Below, piece after piece: positions 10,690 to 21,715 of a stretch of 64,000 nt of DNA. Position 1 is the stretch's first letter. The number at the start of each line of letters is the position of its first letter. The translations under genes and the position numbers were made by a program. Location of the stretch: the NCBI RefSeq assembly GCF_964204645.1, contig NC_134029.1:13506850-13570849 (forward strand), in the 5' to 3' direction. The notes under the pieces are model-generated. The model saw only the letters and a list, made by a program, of their open reading frames with translations, did not search any database and had not been told where the DNA came from. This stretch comes from Tubulanus polymorphus. Taxonomy: Eukaryota > Nemertea > Palaeonemertea > Tubulaniformes > Tubulanidae.

Positions 10690-11215
10690 TAAATTAATTG
10701 ACGCCTGCGAAAAAAATGTAGAATTTCTGGGATAAGCTAATGTAAAATTGCAAATTTGAAATCGAAGTTTTAAGAAATTTGGGGAGTTATGAGTTTTGGC
10801 GATTGGGTAGATGATACAGGTCTTCGACTGGTCTAATCAAAAAAAAAAAATTGTCAACTTGTGGCCGACTTCGATTCACTTTTGCCGCAAAGCTGGCTTG
10901 CAACTTCATTGCAACTTCATGCTTGAAGAAAGAGCTCTTCTGAGGTCTGCTTCATCATGACTTCGAGCGTATCGTGTAGCCAGCCGGCCCGGTCCACGGG
11001 GCCCGGTTTGGTTGTCACTCGATATCCTAGTCTTGAGTCTGGGTCGAAGTAGACATTGTCATTTGAATTACTTATTCATGTTAATCTGTATGAATTACCC
11101 ATGTGTCTTGTATTTCCTTATTCTAAAATGTGTAACTTTATTGAATTTGGGAATTTTATCCCGGAATTCCATTGTATTAAGGATCAATAAAGAATCGAAT
11201 TGAAGTCACCTAATA
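10690..11215 (+). repeat. possible 3' end of a LINE-type retrotransposon
   Basis: The stretch ends in 'ggatcaataaagaatcgaattgaa' (11181-11204), a poly(A)-signal-like tail typical of non-LTR elements in marine invertebrates, preceded by a low-complexity 3' UTR-like region. No reverse transcriptase sequence remains. The same sequence is at about 41750-42258 in copy b. Confidence 0.35.
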
Positions 11216-11820
11216 CACATGCCATCAGTGGATGTGGAGCCGTATATGACAGCTATGCTATAATAAATTGCTAATCTCATGAAACCTGCATACCCCTAAT
11301 ATCGAAAATATTTTCTAAAACATTTGAATATTGAAATTATATGTTTACACGTATCTATATTGACCGCTTGTAGCCGCCGATGAAATTCACGCCGGCCCAA
11401 CATAGATCGTAGATAGCTTCGTCATTCCACCAGCATCCCCATGTAAGGGTCTGACTTTTATATCAGACTTCCAAATCGTGTATACATCCGCCATTTAACC
11501 GAATAATCCGATTTACTTATCATTTCTATATATGCCTGCCGCTTCTGATATAATCATACATCCTTTACTATAACAATACGTCTTCTCATGATATGCTATG
11601 CAATATAACATTTTGACGTTCAAATAGAGGTCATTATATAATCACAGGAAGCCATTCTACGTCGTTGTCAATAATATTTTGCCAAAATAGCTTGTATGTG
11701 TACACATATACTTGTGACGTTTTGCACATCGATTTACGGTTGTCGTTTGAAAAATGACGCTGAATGGTTAAAATTGTTTAGGTTTCATAATGGTAACGTT
11801 TTATAAGGCGTCAAAAAAAT
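11216..11820. other. host-like spacer, nothing recognised
   Basis: Both copies carry it (42259-42870 in b) with only scattered substitutions. No convincing ORF, RNA or repeat structure was seen. At 11821 it joins viral sequence directly because copy a has lost about 0.6 kb relative to copy b. Confidence 0.35.
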
Positions 11821-11829
11821 AAATTAATG

Positions 11830-12279
11830 AAATGATAAATATCCAATCCATTTATTTAATTCAGTCATAACTAAATAATCATTTTTTAAATCGGAATATA
11901 ATCTATTTTCATCTTCAATTGGTAGCATATAATTACATAATTTACTATAACCATTTATAATACATTTTCTGATATCGCATCATTAATTCTAGCTATTCTC
12001 GCAGTTTCATAAATCTTAAATAATTTCGTCTGATTTCATTGTATCTAATTCATTATAAGTTAAATTTTTACTAATGAAACTTTTACATTTTCCGGATGCT
12101 ATTATTATTTCTAAGTGATGTTTGCAATAAAGATAATATTCATAATTATTATTTGTAGTAATATCATTTAAAGCACCAATATTATCTGGTGTTAATTTTG
12201 TTTCTGTTAATTTTGTTTCTGTTATAGCTAAATCATCCAAAGTTTTTTCGATTGGAACATCACTATTTTTAGATTTCAT
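11830..12279 (-). pseudogene. Polinton 'KTLDDL..ARINDSIS' protein, truncated (V1a)
   Basis: It starts at 12279 with 'MKSKNSDVPIEKTLDDLAI'. The open part (87 residues) covers the acidic N-terminus and 'YEYYLYCKHHLEIIIASGK'. A frame change near 12016 is followed by 'ARIARINDAIS' and 'LYSDLKNDYLVMTELNKW', then a deletion join at about 11830. A duplicated 'TETKL' is specific to this copy. The intact V2 homologue is 26794-27396 and ends in a membrane segment. Function unknown. Confidence 0.6.
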
Positions 12280-12311
12280 TTTCTTTTCACCTCCAATTTT
12301 TATAAAAAAAC

Positions 12312-13284
12312 AAGAGCCCCAAGGGGCACTATGGCCAGCCTGTCAGATTTTCATAAAATGGCAACTGATGATGCATTCTGTGGGTAAAATTTGCCAAAAT
12401 ACACTCCCAGCTCAGAGTCAATATCTAATAATTTACACCATACAATCGTAGAATACAAAAGTAGCACAGACAGCGACTGGATCTGGCAGGAAAAAATACC
12501 TCAGATAAATCTTTTCCCTTGGTCTTATTGATTTTAATGCGGAATAAAATTGAATATTCAATAAAACAAAATTGAATTGGATTTGATGTTTTTATTTCTT
12601 TAATAAAGTAAAATTGAATTGGATTTGATATTTTTGTGCAGAATAAAATTTGATTTTAAATTTGAATTTGAATTTGAATTTGTAGTTTGAGCACTTGGCT
12701 AATTTGCATATCAAGGTCATCTATCCGATTTGAGAAAAAGCAATTTTTCCCGGACTTTGTACAATGGTCAATGATATTTTCTGTAGTGCTAATAAAGATA
12801 TTCCTCCCAAAAACCAAATTATCTAAAAGCTTTCACAGAAATCGATCTTGAAATACAATTTTAGATCTTAAGATAAAACCCGGAAGTAAAACGGTAGACG
12901 ATACCGCGGGTTCACGTGAACACCTGCTGATTTCTAAGCCAATCATAGAGGAGTCTTTGCTTTCTGATTGGCTTTTCAAAACCAATATTTTTGCGATCAG
13001 ATATTCGCGAAAAAGCCCATATAAATTTTAACGAGGCCCTCTTTCAAAATTCAGCTACGTAGAGTTTGGAAAATTGATAATGCTTTAATGAATGATCTGT
13101 ATGAATATATGCCCAGTTGCACATTCAAAGAGCCTTTGCTCTGGAAACCATGTCATTTAAATTCGCTCTATTTGTATAGTAATAGGCTCAGCCTACGGCT
13201 GGCCTAAAAATTACTTGTGTTGTTGCAACTAGAATTCAACTAGAATTTAACTTAAAATAAACGAGATTAACAAGCTAGTTGAAA
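12312..13284. repeat. host repeat inserted between viral genes (starts acaagagccccaaggggcac)
   Basis: An abrupt change of base composition on both sides brackets about 970 bases with no coding content. The opening 'acaagagccccaaggggcac' (a near-palindrome) is a hallmark of abundant short repeats in molluscs. A 'ttgaat' run at 12655-12690 is longer here than in copy b (43967-44933). It separates the packaging ATPase from the downstream small genes of V1. Confidence 0.6.
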
Positions 13285-13887
13285 TTAAATAAATTCATAT
13301 TTAACTGGGAGTTGTAATCGAAATAGTAATTTTGATCTTTTATTATTTTTCAATTTATCCATATATTCAATATCTAAATCATGTGAAATAATATCATTTT
13401 CCTCAAGCGCATTTTTCATTGATTTCCTATCTTTATTGTAGAATAATACTAAAAATCTAATGTTTTCTCTAAAATCTTTAACAATTGAATTGTATTTTTG
13501 ATTTAAAACCCACGTTGTTATCCCAAAATGTCTACCAGAAAAAGCTAAATAACATAATTCACTTTCTCTAACTTTTGAATCATGTAAATTAGCACAATCA
13601 TGTATAATGAATAATGTTTTTGTTCCTTTATAAATATCAATTGCTATTTTTATACAATTATCTAAATTTTCTTTAACTGTTTTAGGATCTAATACAATAA
13701 ATTTATAATATTTCTATCATAAGTTTGATTAAATTCATACGTTGGGCAGAATAATACTATATTATCAAAATAGTTTTTATAAACAGTTTCTAATAAATTG
13801 AATATTTAATAAGTTTTTCCACAATTTGTTACACCAGAAATTAACATATTATGAGGTTCAAATATCAATAATTACTTATTTATTCAT
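13285..13887 (-). pseudogene. A32-type DNA-packaging ATPase (V1a)
   Basis: The predicted role is ATP-driven genome packaging into capsids. The start at 13887 overlaps the stop of the preceding integrase remnant. An early stop follows the first residues. Walker A lies near 13825-13860 ('SGVTNCGKT'); Walker B reads 'LFIIHDCANL' near 13600 (V2 has DD, so the first acidic residue is His here). The reading frame changes by -1 at 'A AAT TTA' near 13700, the same place as in V2. The C-terminus 'SKLLFRLQLPV' ends at 13285. About 200 residues, as usual for the family. Confidence 0.75.
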
Positions 13888-14024
13888 ATATATTTAATTT
13901 TACTTGATAATATCCATTGGCGCGATATATATTTTGCAAAAGAATAAGCAACCGAACTCTCAGGGTTATAATATAAATATCTTAAATATTGTTCTTTAGT
14001 ATTATGAGTTTTTTTATCCCCCAT
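13884..14024 (-). CDS. 46-residue internally deleted integrase remnant (V1a)
   Basis: The ORF starts in a TATAAATGGGG box and is open throughout. Residues 11-22 ('EQYLRYLYYNPESS') match the integrase N-terminus of V2 (25317-26435). The last residues ('QWILSSKIKYI') match the end of its chromodomain ('EWGLSSKIKRI'). About 330 codons including the whole catalytic core are missing. The stop TGA overlaps the ATPase ATG, as integrase and ATPase also overlap in V2. The same ORF exists in copy b at 45533-45673. Whether it is translated is unknown. Confidence 0.65.
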   Translation of the reverse strand: MGDKKTHNTKEQYLRYLYYNPESSVAYSFAKYISRQWILSSKIKYI

Positions 14025-14054
14025 TTATATAACTTTAATTTTAACTTTATTTTC

Positions 14055-15302
14055 CTAATATTGAATACTATCTAATTGAGAATTTATAATATTTAATTGC
14101 GCGTCAGATAAAACATAAATATGCATTTTATGATTTAAACCTCCTTTTTTCTTTTTCAAGAATAATTGCATTCCATCTTTTGTATTTTGAAATTTTTTTC
14201 TCCCAGAACCATGTAATGAGTTATCTTCACTTGTTCTAAAATCTAACCATAATGCATATTTATTGCCGATATAATAATCAATTTGATTAATATTACAATC
14301 TTCAGATGATTTTTCATTTATAAAATGTTTTTTTAATATCTACCCATTGATTTATCATTCTCATTCCCTGACAAAAAATTGTATTTGCTATACCTTCAAT
14401 TGTTATTTATATTTTTGATATTTCAGGATTATAATAATTATCTACTTTTAGTGCACCATTAGAATATGTTGCAATGGTAAAAAATATTAATATACCTTTA
14501 ATAGATCTTCTTGGGAAGTTAATATTCTCATTAATTATTTCATCATTTGCATTAATAGTTACAGTTTTAATTTTATCAATATAATCATATAATAATGAAA
14601 ATCCTTGATTACATTGAGTTTGAATTGTGTTAGCAATATTTTCATCAGTTACTGTGTCATATTCTAAACATTTATTTGATTATTTATATATAACCCATAT
14701 CTTTAACAACGCTAGATAATACAATTTCATTAACAGGAGCAAATGTTACTTCGAATATAGTATTTTCTTGAATTGCATATTTATATAAAGGTGCATTATT
14801 ATTTATCAATTCAAAGTCTAATGGAATTAAATATTTGCATCCATAAACCTTTTTTATTAAATTATCTACGTCATTAGTTACTACTGCATTATGCGCTTCA
14901 GATCTTAATTTATTTTGGTTTTCTGATTGGATGCCTTGAAATATCATATTTCTATTATCTTTTGTTAACCATAAATCTTTATAATGCGTAAATAAATTAT
15001 AATCATCTAATGAAAAAACTGATTCTGGTCCAATCTTTATAATTATTTTTTAATTAAATATCTTCCAACATTATCTACATTATCTCGACATAATTATTAT
15101 TATTACCAGTTACTTTTATATCAGCTGATAAATAAATACTATTTGGAACATAAAAAGTATTTTGTGTAAATTGAGGAATTCTAACATATAAAGTTTCATC
15201 AGGATTTATATTAGATGGATTATGAGTATGCTGGGATCTTTCTGCTTTAATTGCATTAGATATTCAAGAATTCTTAGAATGATTTATATAACTCCCACTC
15301 AT
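14055..15302 (-). pseudogene. major capsid protein, double-jelly-roll type (V1a)
   Basis: The gene would span about 415 codons from ATG 15302 (ATAAATGAGTGG box) to TAG 14055. Diagnostic pieces are 'ERSQHTHNPSNINPDETLY', 'VPNSIYLSADI', 'NMIFQGIQSEN', 'PLDFELINNNAPLYKYAIQ', 'FEVTFAPVNEIVLSSVVKD' and the C-terminal 'SDAQLNIINSQLDSIQY'. It is the Polinton hexon protein forming the capsid shell. Multiple frameshifts and stops divide it; the longest open piece is 14684-14947. V2 carries a second, diverged MCP on the other strand. Copy b: 45704-46958. Confidence 0.75.
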
Positions 15303-16724
15303 TTATTTAAAAAAACAATTACTTGTTTATTTTTCATCATATTCACTTATTCAAAAATAACAACTGTAATTAAAAATAAAATAATATGTTCAGCAGCAAA
15401 ACTAATGTGATTTCCAGCAGACTTTAAAACAAATTTAACAATTAACGCAATAATTCCAGGTTAAGCTGCAGCAGATTTTTTAGATAGTTCCCATAAATAT
15501 TTTACTAATTTTTTCAAACCATCTTTAACTTTATCTTGTATAGAATTATTATCATTTGGTGGTTTAGGACTTGGTGTAGATTTTAAAGAATTCGATATTG
15601 CTAAACCTATTGTTGTAAAAACCATAGTTACAGCTGTTAGAATTGAAAGAATTGTTATACCTTCTAGTTTAAATAATAATTCTATTCTTTCTTGCAATGA
15701 TATTTCAGAATCTGGTTTTATCAACGAATTTTTAAAAATAACTTTTAATCTATTAATATTATTAGCATATTTTTTCATTAATTCATTTTTTTTCTTTTTC
15801 CTGTACTTCTAAATTATTTTTTACATTATCAATTTCTTTTTCTAAATATGCATTTCTTTTTTTAAATTCATTTTCTTCAATATTTTTATTATTTCTATCT
15901 AACTTTAATTGTTCTAATTCTTCATTTGCTTTAGATAATTTATCTTCTAAAGATTTAATTTTTGATTTCTTATCATTCTATCGTATGCAATTTTATCAGA
16001 TGGAAGTTTTACACCTTTAATATATCTAATTTCTTCATCAGAAAATATATTTAAATCTTCTATTCTTGATCTTTTGCATCAAGTAACCCATTTTGTAAAA
16101 GTTTTTTTTCAGTTTGAACTTCGGTTGATTAAAGTTTACTAGTTTTGGAAGTTATATTCTGTTCAGAAGTTGTTTCTGTTTCTGAATTACTATTGATTAT
16201 CTTTTTAAATTCATCATTTCTTCGATTAAATTCTCTTTTATTTAGAATTACCTCTTGTTCTGTAATATAAGTTATAACATCATAATTGATTTTATTAATT
16301 CTAGGTAATTCTATTTTAGGATTTGTTATTATTTTATCATAACTTTTATTAGAAGATAACTTAAAATAATAGTCATCTTTCAAATGCCAATAAAAATCTC
16401 CATTTGGTTCTTTCAAATCTTTTACTAGATAATTCATACCTTTATCAGTTATATTGAGCCCAGAATTTTTTAATATTGGTTTAAACTTTTCAATTAATTC
16501 TTCATATTCTAATTCTTTTTTATTAAATCTGGATTTTCATTTTCAATATCCAATCTTGAACCTGCTTTACTACCATATTCATTAGTATCAGGTCTTGCTG
16601 AATTAGAATTATATGCTGTTTCATTATCGTTACTAAAACTTGTTTCACTAAATTTGGGTTGTGGTTCATCGGTTATTCGAGATTCATCGAAAGTACCCAT
16701 ATCATAATCTTCTACACCTTCGAT
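15299..16724 (-). pseudogene. large coiled-coil/membrane virion-type protein (V1a)
   Basis: One gene of about 470 codons now lies in pieces. The acidic N-terminus ('MGTFDESRITDEPQ') has its original ATG changed to ATC at 16722-16724. A segment with 'YWHLKDDYYFKLSSN' (16129-16437) follows, then a Lys/Glu-rich coiled coil (about 15780-15960), a hydrophobic segment 'ILSILTAVTMVFTTIGLAIS', and a C-terminal hydrophobic region after 'ELSKKSAAA'. The end overlaps the capsid start (ATGA). The layout matches a protein found next to the capsid gene in many Polintons; role unknown. Confidence 0.6.
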
Positions 16725-16740
16725 TAATATAATAAAAAAA

Positions 16741-17905
16741 TTAAAATTTGAAATATAATATTCCACCTATTACAATTCCTATACAAGTTATAGCTAATTT
16801 AGTATTTTCATGTGATTTATTATCATTATTAGTTTTAATTATATCATGCTGGATATTATCAGTTTTTATATTTTCTGATGTATTGTAATCACCTTCCACC
16901 TTCACCTTAGTTTTGAAGCAGAAATAATTCTTTTACTTATATCATTTAATCCAAACTTATTATTTATTGTTGCACTTTTAATTAAATTATTGTAACCAAT
17001 AATATTTCCCCTTTTGTAATATTTAATCATCAGAAATAATTATTATCTAGGGCCTATACAATTAAATCTAATATGTGATTCATCTAAATAATTTTGACAT
17101 CTTACTATATTTTCTGGAATCGATAATTATTTTTACCATAATGAATAGAATCTTCAAATAAAACTTTAAATTGTTTCTGTGCATCAAATTAAGTATTATC
17201 ATTTCCTATTGGTGATCTTGTTTCAACCTGTGATCCTAATATACAAATCAAATATATTCTAATGGATGATTTATTCTTTGTATTCCAGACTTGGTAAATC
17301 CTTTACTATCTTCTAAAATTTTCCCAACCATTATTATTTTGTTGTTGTGTATTATTATAATATTTTGGTAATTCATTCCAATTTAGTGTTCTTACATCTG
17401 AATTTGTTATTATTTTACCAAATTCTTTAGTATATAAAATTCCTAATCCACCCATTGTACCAATTTTTTGCTCTAAAATCATTATTTTGAATTATTATTA
17501 AATTCATTACATATTTTATAAAACTTAGAAAAATTAATATTAATTTAAGAAGTCTAAAAAGTGATAGTATTAATGGTAAACTTGGTTTATTTAAATGATC
17601 ATTCCAACTTATACCACACCCTTGTTGCGCAATAAACTGCAAAATTAAATTGGTCCTGCCAATACTTCATGTAAGATTTTAATAACCATTGTTTTGCCTC
17701 ATTTAAATTTTCAAAATTAATTGTATATACATTAAATATATTTTCCATTTTAACAATCAAATTATTAGTTTCAGTAACATTAAATATCTCAATTAATTAA
17801 TGAATTTAAAACTAAATTTTTATATGAAATATTTTTATAAAAATAAATTGCTGGCATATTATATTTAATTGATTTATTATATTGGAAAGCTTTTGGAAAC
17901 CCCAT
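16741..17905 (-). pseudogene. conserved Polinton virion-type protein, C-terminal membrane anchor (V1a)
   Basis: The ATG at 17905 lies in a TTATATAAATGGGG box. Recognisable parts are 'MGFPKAFQYNKSIKYN', 'EAKQWLLKSYMKYWQDQF', 'YCATRVWY', 'GTMGGLGILY', 'RTLNWNELPKYY' and 'SSIRIYLICILGSQVETRS', with a C-terminal hydrophobic stretch 'LAITCIGIVIGGILYFKF' right before the stop at 16741. Four or more frame breaks. Homologous to 1-1057 and 28584-29632. The family recurs in Polintons without known function. Confidence 0.6.
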
Positions 17906-17922
17906 TTATATAATAAAAAGAA

Positions 17923-18347
17923 TTAATAATTTATTAATTCTTTTAATAATTTATTTTGTTTTTCAATTGTTATATTACCATTTAAACTAATAATATAATC
18001 TTGTGTATTTTTCAATTTATTAATTTCTTTTATATAAGATTTAATTTTTTCTTTATTACTTTTTATATTTAATTTTGAACTTATTCCGGTTAATACACTT
18101 GAACTTAAACCTAAAACGCCAATTGATATAGCTAAAGGTGTTAATGGACTGAATATTGCTAAAAATGTTATCACCGAACTAATTGTAACTGAACCACTAA
18201 TAATAAAATATATATTTTATATATTATAAAATATTTTTTCTTTTTAATTTTTAAATCATTTTCAAATTCTAATATTTGTTTTTCTAAATATATTTTTAAT
18301 TTAGTTTTATTTATATCATGAGGAATAATATTAACACCATCTTCCAT
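17923..18347 (-). pseudogene. small membrane protein with hydrophobic core and coiled C-terminus (V1a)
   Basis: It starts at 18347 ('MEDGVNIIPHD') in an ATATAAATGG box. A frame break near 18225 ('KIKKK..') precedes the hydrophobic core 'VITFLAIFSPLTPLAIS' and 'GVLGLSSSVLTGIS', then a Lys-rich helix ending 'LLKELINY'. The open part is 17923-18174. It is about 140 codons, equal to the V3 relative. Confidence 0.55.
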
Positions 18348-18352
18348 TTATA

Positions 18353-18781
18353 TTATGAAAAATTAGTAAATTTATATGCTACAAATATAAAAATAATTGT
18401 TCCACCTAAAATCCAAATTATTTCATATTGTAGTTGTTCTTTACTTGGGGTATAATAATCTGATAATTTCGGTTTATATAGATGTAATTTTTCACGATTT
18501 GTTACTGCGTTATATAAACTCATAGCATCATCAACTGACTTAAAATCTCTATGAGAAATATTTTGGTTATATAATTCTTTATTAATATAATCCATATAAT
18601 TATGTCTCTTTTCTCTATATTCTTCTGCAGCTTTATTATATTTCTCTAATGCTAAGAAATGTCTTTTTTGTTCTGATAATGAACCATTTTTATGAATATG
18701 TTTAAATAAATAACCACCACCTGGAAATGCTAAAGCGTTAACAATTGCCGATCCTATAATGGTTATAACTTCAGATGCAAT
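18353..18781 (-). pseudogene. 142-codon Polinton protein with two terminal membrane segments, start lost (V1a)
   Basis: The frame is open from 18781 to the stop at 18353, but the start codon is ATT instead of ATG (copy b has AAT; V3 has ATG). Order of parts: hydrophobic N-terminus ('VITIIGSAIVNALAF'), basic helix ('SEQKRHFLALEKYNKAAEEY'), middle 'HRDFKSVDDAMSLYNAVTN', 'LSDYYTPSKEQ', and a C-terminal membrane helix 'IIWILGGTIIFIFVAY'. This is the best preserved copy of the family in the window. Confidence 0.65.
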
Positions 18782-18804
18782 TTATTTAATAAAAGAATTA
18801 CGCA

Positions 18805-19024
18805 TTAATAAGAGGAATATATTTTTGTTTTTTCCAAATAATCAATTGTTAAATTAGATAGAGTAACTGCTAACGTTAATTTTAAAATATCATTGATATC
18901 GAATTTATCAACATTAATACTTCCCATTTTAAATACTTTTTTATATCATTGTATAACCAACAGTTCCAACTGATAGTAATGCTCCATTATATTAACCAGT
19001 TATCATCCACTTCTAATCCGCCAT
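18805..19024 (-). pseudogene. ~73-codon Polinton membrane protein (V1a)
   Basis: It starts at 19024 in an AAATAAATGGCGG box. A stop at codon 4 (TAG) is specific to copy a; copy b has CAG. Another stop at codon 11 is shared. The stretch 'YNGALLSVGTVGYTM' and the second half 'DKFDINDILKLTLAVTLSN' are typical of a small Polinton protein with one membrane segment. A further frame change lies near 18930. Confidence 0.55.
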
Positions 19025-19039
19025 TTATTTAGAAAAAAA

Positions 19040-19377
19040 TTAATCTTCAAAATATTTAGTTATCTTATCTATAATTATTTCAACATTTATAATATTATTA
19101 GTTTCATTTTCATATATTTCAGTTATTATTTTTCTGATATCATCAATAATAAAATCTTCATCTACTTCATAAAATCTTGAAGAATTTCTAATTAAATCAG
19201 TAATCTTTTCTACATCATAAATTCCTTTATCTATTGTTGTTTCATAATAAAATGTTGTTTCATTGAAAAATGCAATATTTTTGATATGAGTTATAACATC
19301 ATTAATGTTACATTTCATTTCTTTCTCACGTTTAAAATCAAATCCCAAACATATACTCGGTCTTCTGTTATATTCAT
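19040..19377 (-). pseudogene. small acidic helical Polinton protein (V1a)
   Basis: The likely start is 19377 ('MNIT'); a one-base change near 19360 puts the rest (from 19348, 102 residues) in another frame. The sequence is rich in Asp/Glu/Ile with no Cys motif or membrane helix ('HIKNIAFFNETTF', 'EDFIIDDIRKIITEIYENE'). An AT dinucleotide run lies directly upstream (19379-19403). It follows the small membrane proteins in the late-gene series. Family function unknown. Confidence 0.5.
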
Positions 19378-19378
19378 A

Positions 19379-19380
19379 TT

Positions 19381-19403
<23 letters not shown>
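19379..19403. repeat. (TA)n microsatellite
   Basis: An uninterrupted TA run of about 25 bases lies upstream of the gene at 19040-19377. Copy b has a shorter run at 51053-51064. Confidence 0.8.
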
Positions 19404-19410
<7 letters not shown>

Positions 19411-19411
<1 letters not shown>

Positions 19412-20175
19412 TACTGTTTACATCTTATAACTAATTCTTAAATTACAGGAAAATTATTTAAATCATTTAAAAGTAAAAATTATGATTTCTTAATTCTAAT
19501 TTAAAATTATTAAATCGTGGAATACAAGGCTTGAAATCACATTCAGCTAAATTATAATTCATTGTTTCATGCGTTCCAAACTGTTTCCAAACATTTTTTA
19601 ATGGTAAAATATTTAATATACTAGAATTACAAATTGTATCTTTAGTTGCTTCAAATGTTTTTATAGGATCAATTAAATTACAATAAATATAGAATTGTGT
19701 GTAAGGTATTAAGTTTGACCTACCTTCTACGCTTGCAGTAACAATATTTGTTTTAATTCCTAACATTTTAGCCATTGGTTTGTTTACCATATATTTATTT
19801 TGTTCATTAGCTAATTTTATTCTTATTTTATCAGAACTATCAATTTTAACAAATTTAATTTCAAACTTACTTGATGGGCCTATTTTTAAACGAGCTATTT
19901 TATTAATTTCTTGCGCTAATGATTCTAAATTATATAATCCTGGTTTAAGAACTAGATGAAACCATTTACTTTTATTTCTAATATAAATTGCAATACCTCT
20001 ATGTTCAATAGTTTTATCCGATATATTGTATGAGTTACATAAACTAATATTTACTAAATTGAAATCAACATTAATTCTTAAATTCTCTATCTAATTGTAC
20101 TAGTAAATTATGTGATTTGGAATTTATAAGTTTTCTAGAATCAACAAATATTCTATATTCTTTTAATTCAACCAT
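19411..20175 (-). pseudogene. candidate minor capsid (penton-like) protein, beta-rich (V1a)
   Basis: It starts at 20175 ('MVELKEYRIFVDSRKL') and ends '..IRCKQ' at 19411, about 254 codons. Alternating beta-strand-like segments ('KFEIKFVKI', 'IPYTQFYIYCNLIDPIKTF', 'FNNFKLELRNHNFYF') and the position next to the late genes suit a jelly-roll minor capsid protein, but this is inference. Defects: a frame break near 20090, a three-codon insertion at about 19580 absent in copy b, and a stop near 19440. The V3b homologue is split by a BEL element. Confidence 0.5.
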
Positions 20176-20242
20176 TATTTCTAACGCAAAAAATTACTTC
20201 GAACCACTAAAAATTAATTTCTATAAAATTTTCCCTAAATAA

Positions 20243-21309
20243 ATGGACGAGAAGTTAGAATGTGAAATTTGTGGTGAACTTCATAGAAAAAGTAATATGG
20301 CTCGACGTATGAAAAAACATGATAAAAATTATAAACCCTCCAAAATAAACTGCCCAAATTGTATTAAATTATTCTCAAGAAATTATGTTAAAAAACATTC
20401 AGAGAAATTTAAAATTAATAACTTAATGGTTAATGTTGATAGTTACGAAAGTAATAATAATTCTGTTGAAACTGAACCTGAAATGATTTGGAAAAGACCT
20501 TTTTTATTTTATGACAAGAATAATATAAAGAATCATTTTTGTGAGCATTGTCGAATGAAATCTAGCCCTGAAAATATAGAAGATTGGGAGAATCATCAAT
20601 TTAAAAAAGCACATTTAGAAAAAAATTCTAATAAATTTGAAACAGAATTTAATGAAAGAAAAATTAATATATTAGAAAAAAATAAAATATAAGAAAACGT
20701 TACGAGATAATAAAAAAACACTTGAAAAGTAAGAAAAACCATTTAATGAATTAATAAGAAAAACATATTATTGTAAATATTGTACATTGATTATTACAAC
20801 AATTAATTCAAATCTACCTAATAAAACATAAAGAAAACGTAAGAAAATACCAAGAAATTAATGTAGATCTATTACCAAGATATGATAGAAAAAAATGCCA
20901 CAATGTATCTATGAGGACTTAAGACAAGAAGATTCTGTGATATTTTGTAAAGAATGTGGATGGCAAAGAAATTTATGGGGTGATGAAAAAACTAGAGATT
21001 TTCTTATAGAACCAAAATTAAAATATCTAGATGAAATATTTAAAATATTTTCTATGGAAGATCATACACCGGAATATAAGCAATGGCTTGAAAAAATGAA
21101 AATAATAGAAAATAAAAGTGGTGAAATAACTAAGAAAGATATAATAAAAACAATCATTCCGTCAACATGTAACACAAAAGAAAAGAAAATGTATTTATAT
21201 TTATTATTAAACGATTATTATAAAAAACCTTAATTCACAAAAGAAGATATGGAAAATATAAAAGAAACATTCACAAAAACATTAAAATATTGGATTCAAA
21301 TCCAATGAA
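20243..21309 (+). pseudogene. multi-zinc-finger Polinton protein (V1a)
   Basis: The ATG at 20243 lies in AAATAAATGG, divergent from the penton-like gene 67 bases away, so this gap holds both promoters. The first 149 residues are open and identical in copy b, with fingers 'CEICGE..', 'NCPNCIKLFSRN' and 'FCEHCRMKSSPEN' followed by His residues. After several frame breaks, 20895-21233 continues with 'ECGWQRNLWGDEKTRDFLIE' and a helical region. Copy a has a TAA near 21231 that copy b lacks. V3 homologues extend about 90 residues further. Confidence 0.6.
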
Positions 21310-21715
21310 GAAGCATTTTCTTAGATTATAAGTAAAAATCTTAGATTATTATTATCTTAAACTTAGATTATAAATAAATCCTCGCAAGCTCGAATTTATT
21401 TTAATTTTTTACTCACTCGCCCCTTCAACCTTTGATATGAACCCCTATTATCCCTATTACTCTTAAAATATTCATGTTTTAAAAGTGAGAGTAAAATTGT
21501 AACAGAATAATCTAGAAAATAAGATCAAATAGAGATTTCGAATGATAAAATATAATTTTTAACATAAAAAGTAACGAGTAGTAACGAGTAAAATAATTCA
21601 CATTTAAAACATTAAATATTTATATTTATATGCGTTAGATTCTTATTTTTAAACATAAAAAGTGTGAGTAATTAACGATTGAAATAATTCATATTTAAAA
21701 CAGCGAATATTTATT
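21310..21715. other. V1/V2 junction, AT-rich, with a 91-base direct repeat
   Basis: No gene. The segment contains 'aacataaaaagt' at 21561 and again at 21652 with similar following sequence, giving two imperfect units of about 91 bases. It also holds a non-AT-rich island at 21380-21450. V2 starts abruptly in the middle of a coiled-coil gene, so this is where two elements were joined. It may contain element ends, but no inverted repeat could be paired with certainty. Confidence 0.4.

Noticed and set aside
11012-11203. 63-residue ORF in the LINE-like tail (also 42066-42257)
   Set aside because: It ends at the AATAAAG tail and looks like 3' UTR sequence; no reverse transcriptase motif.
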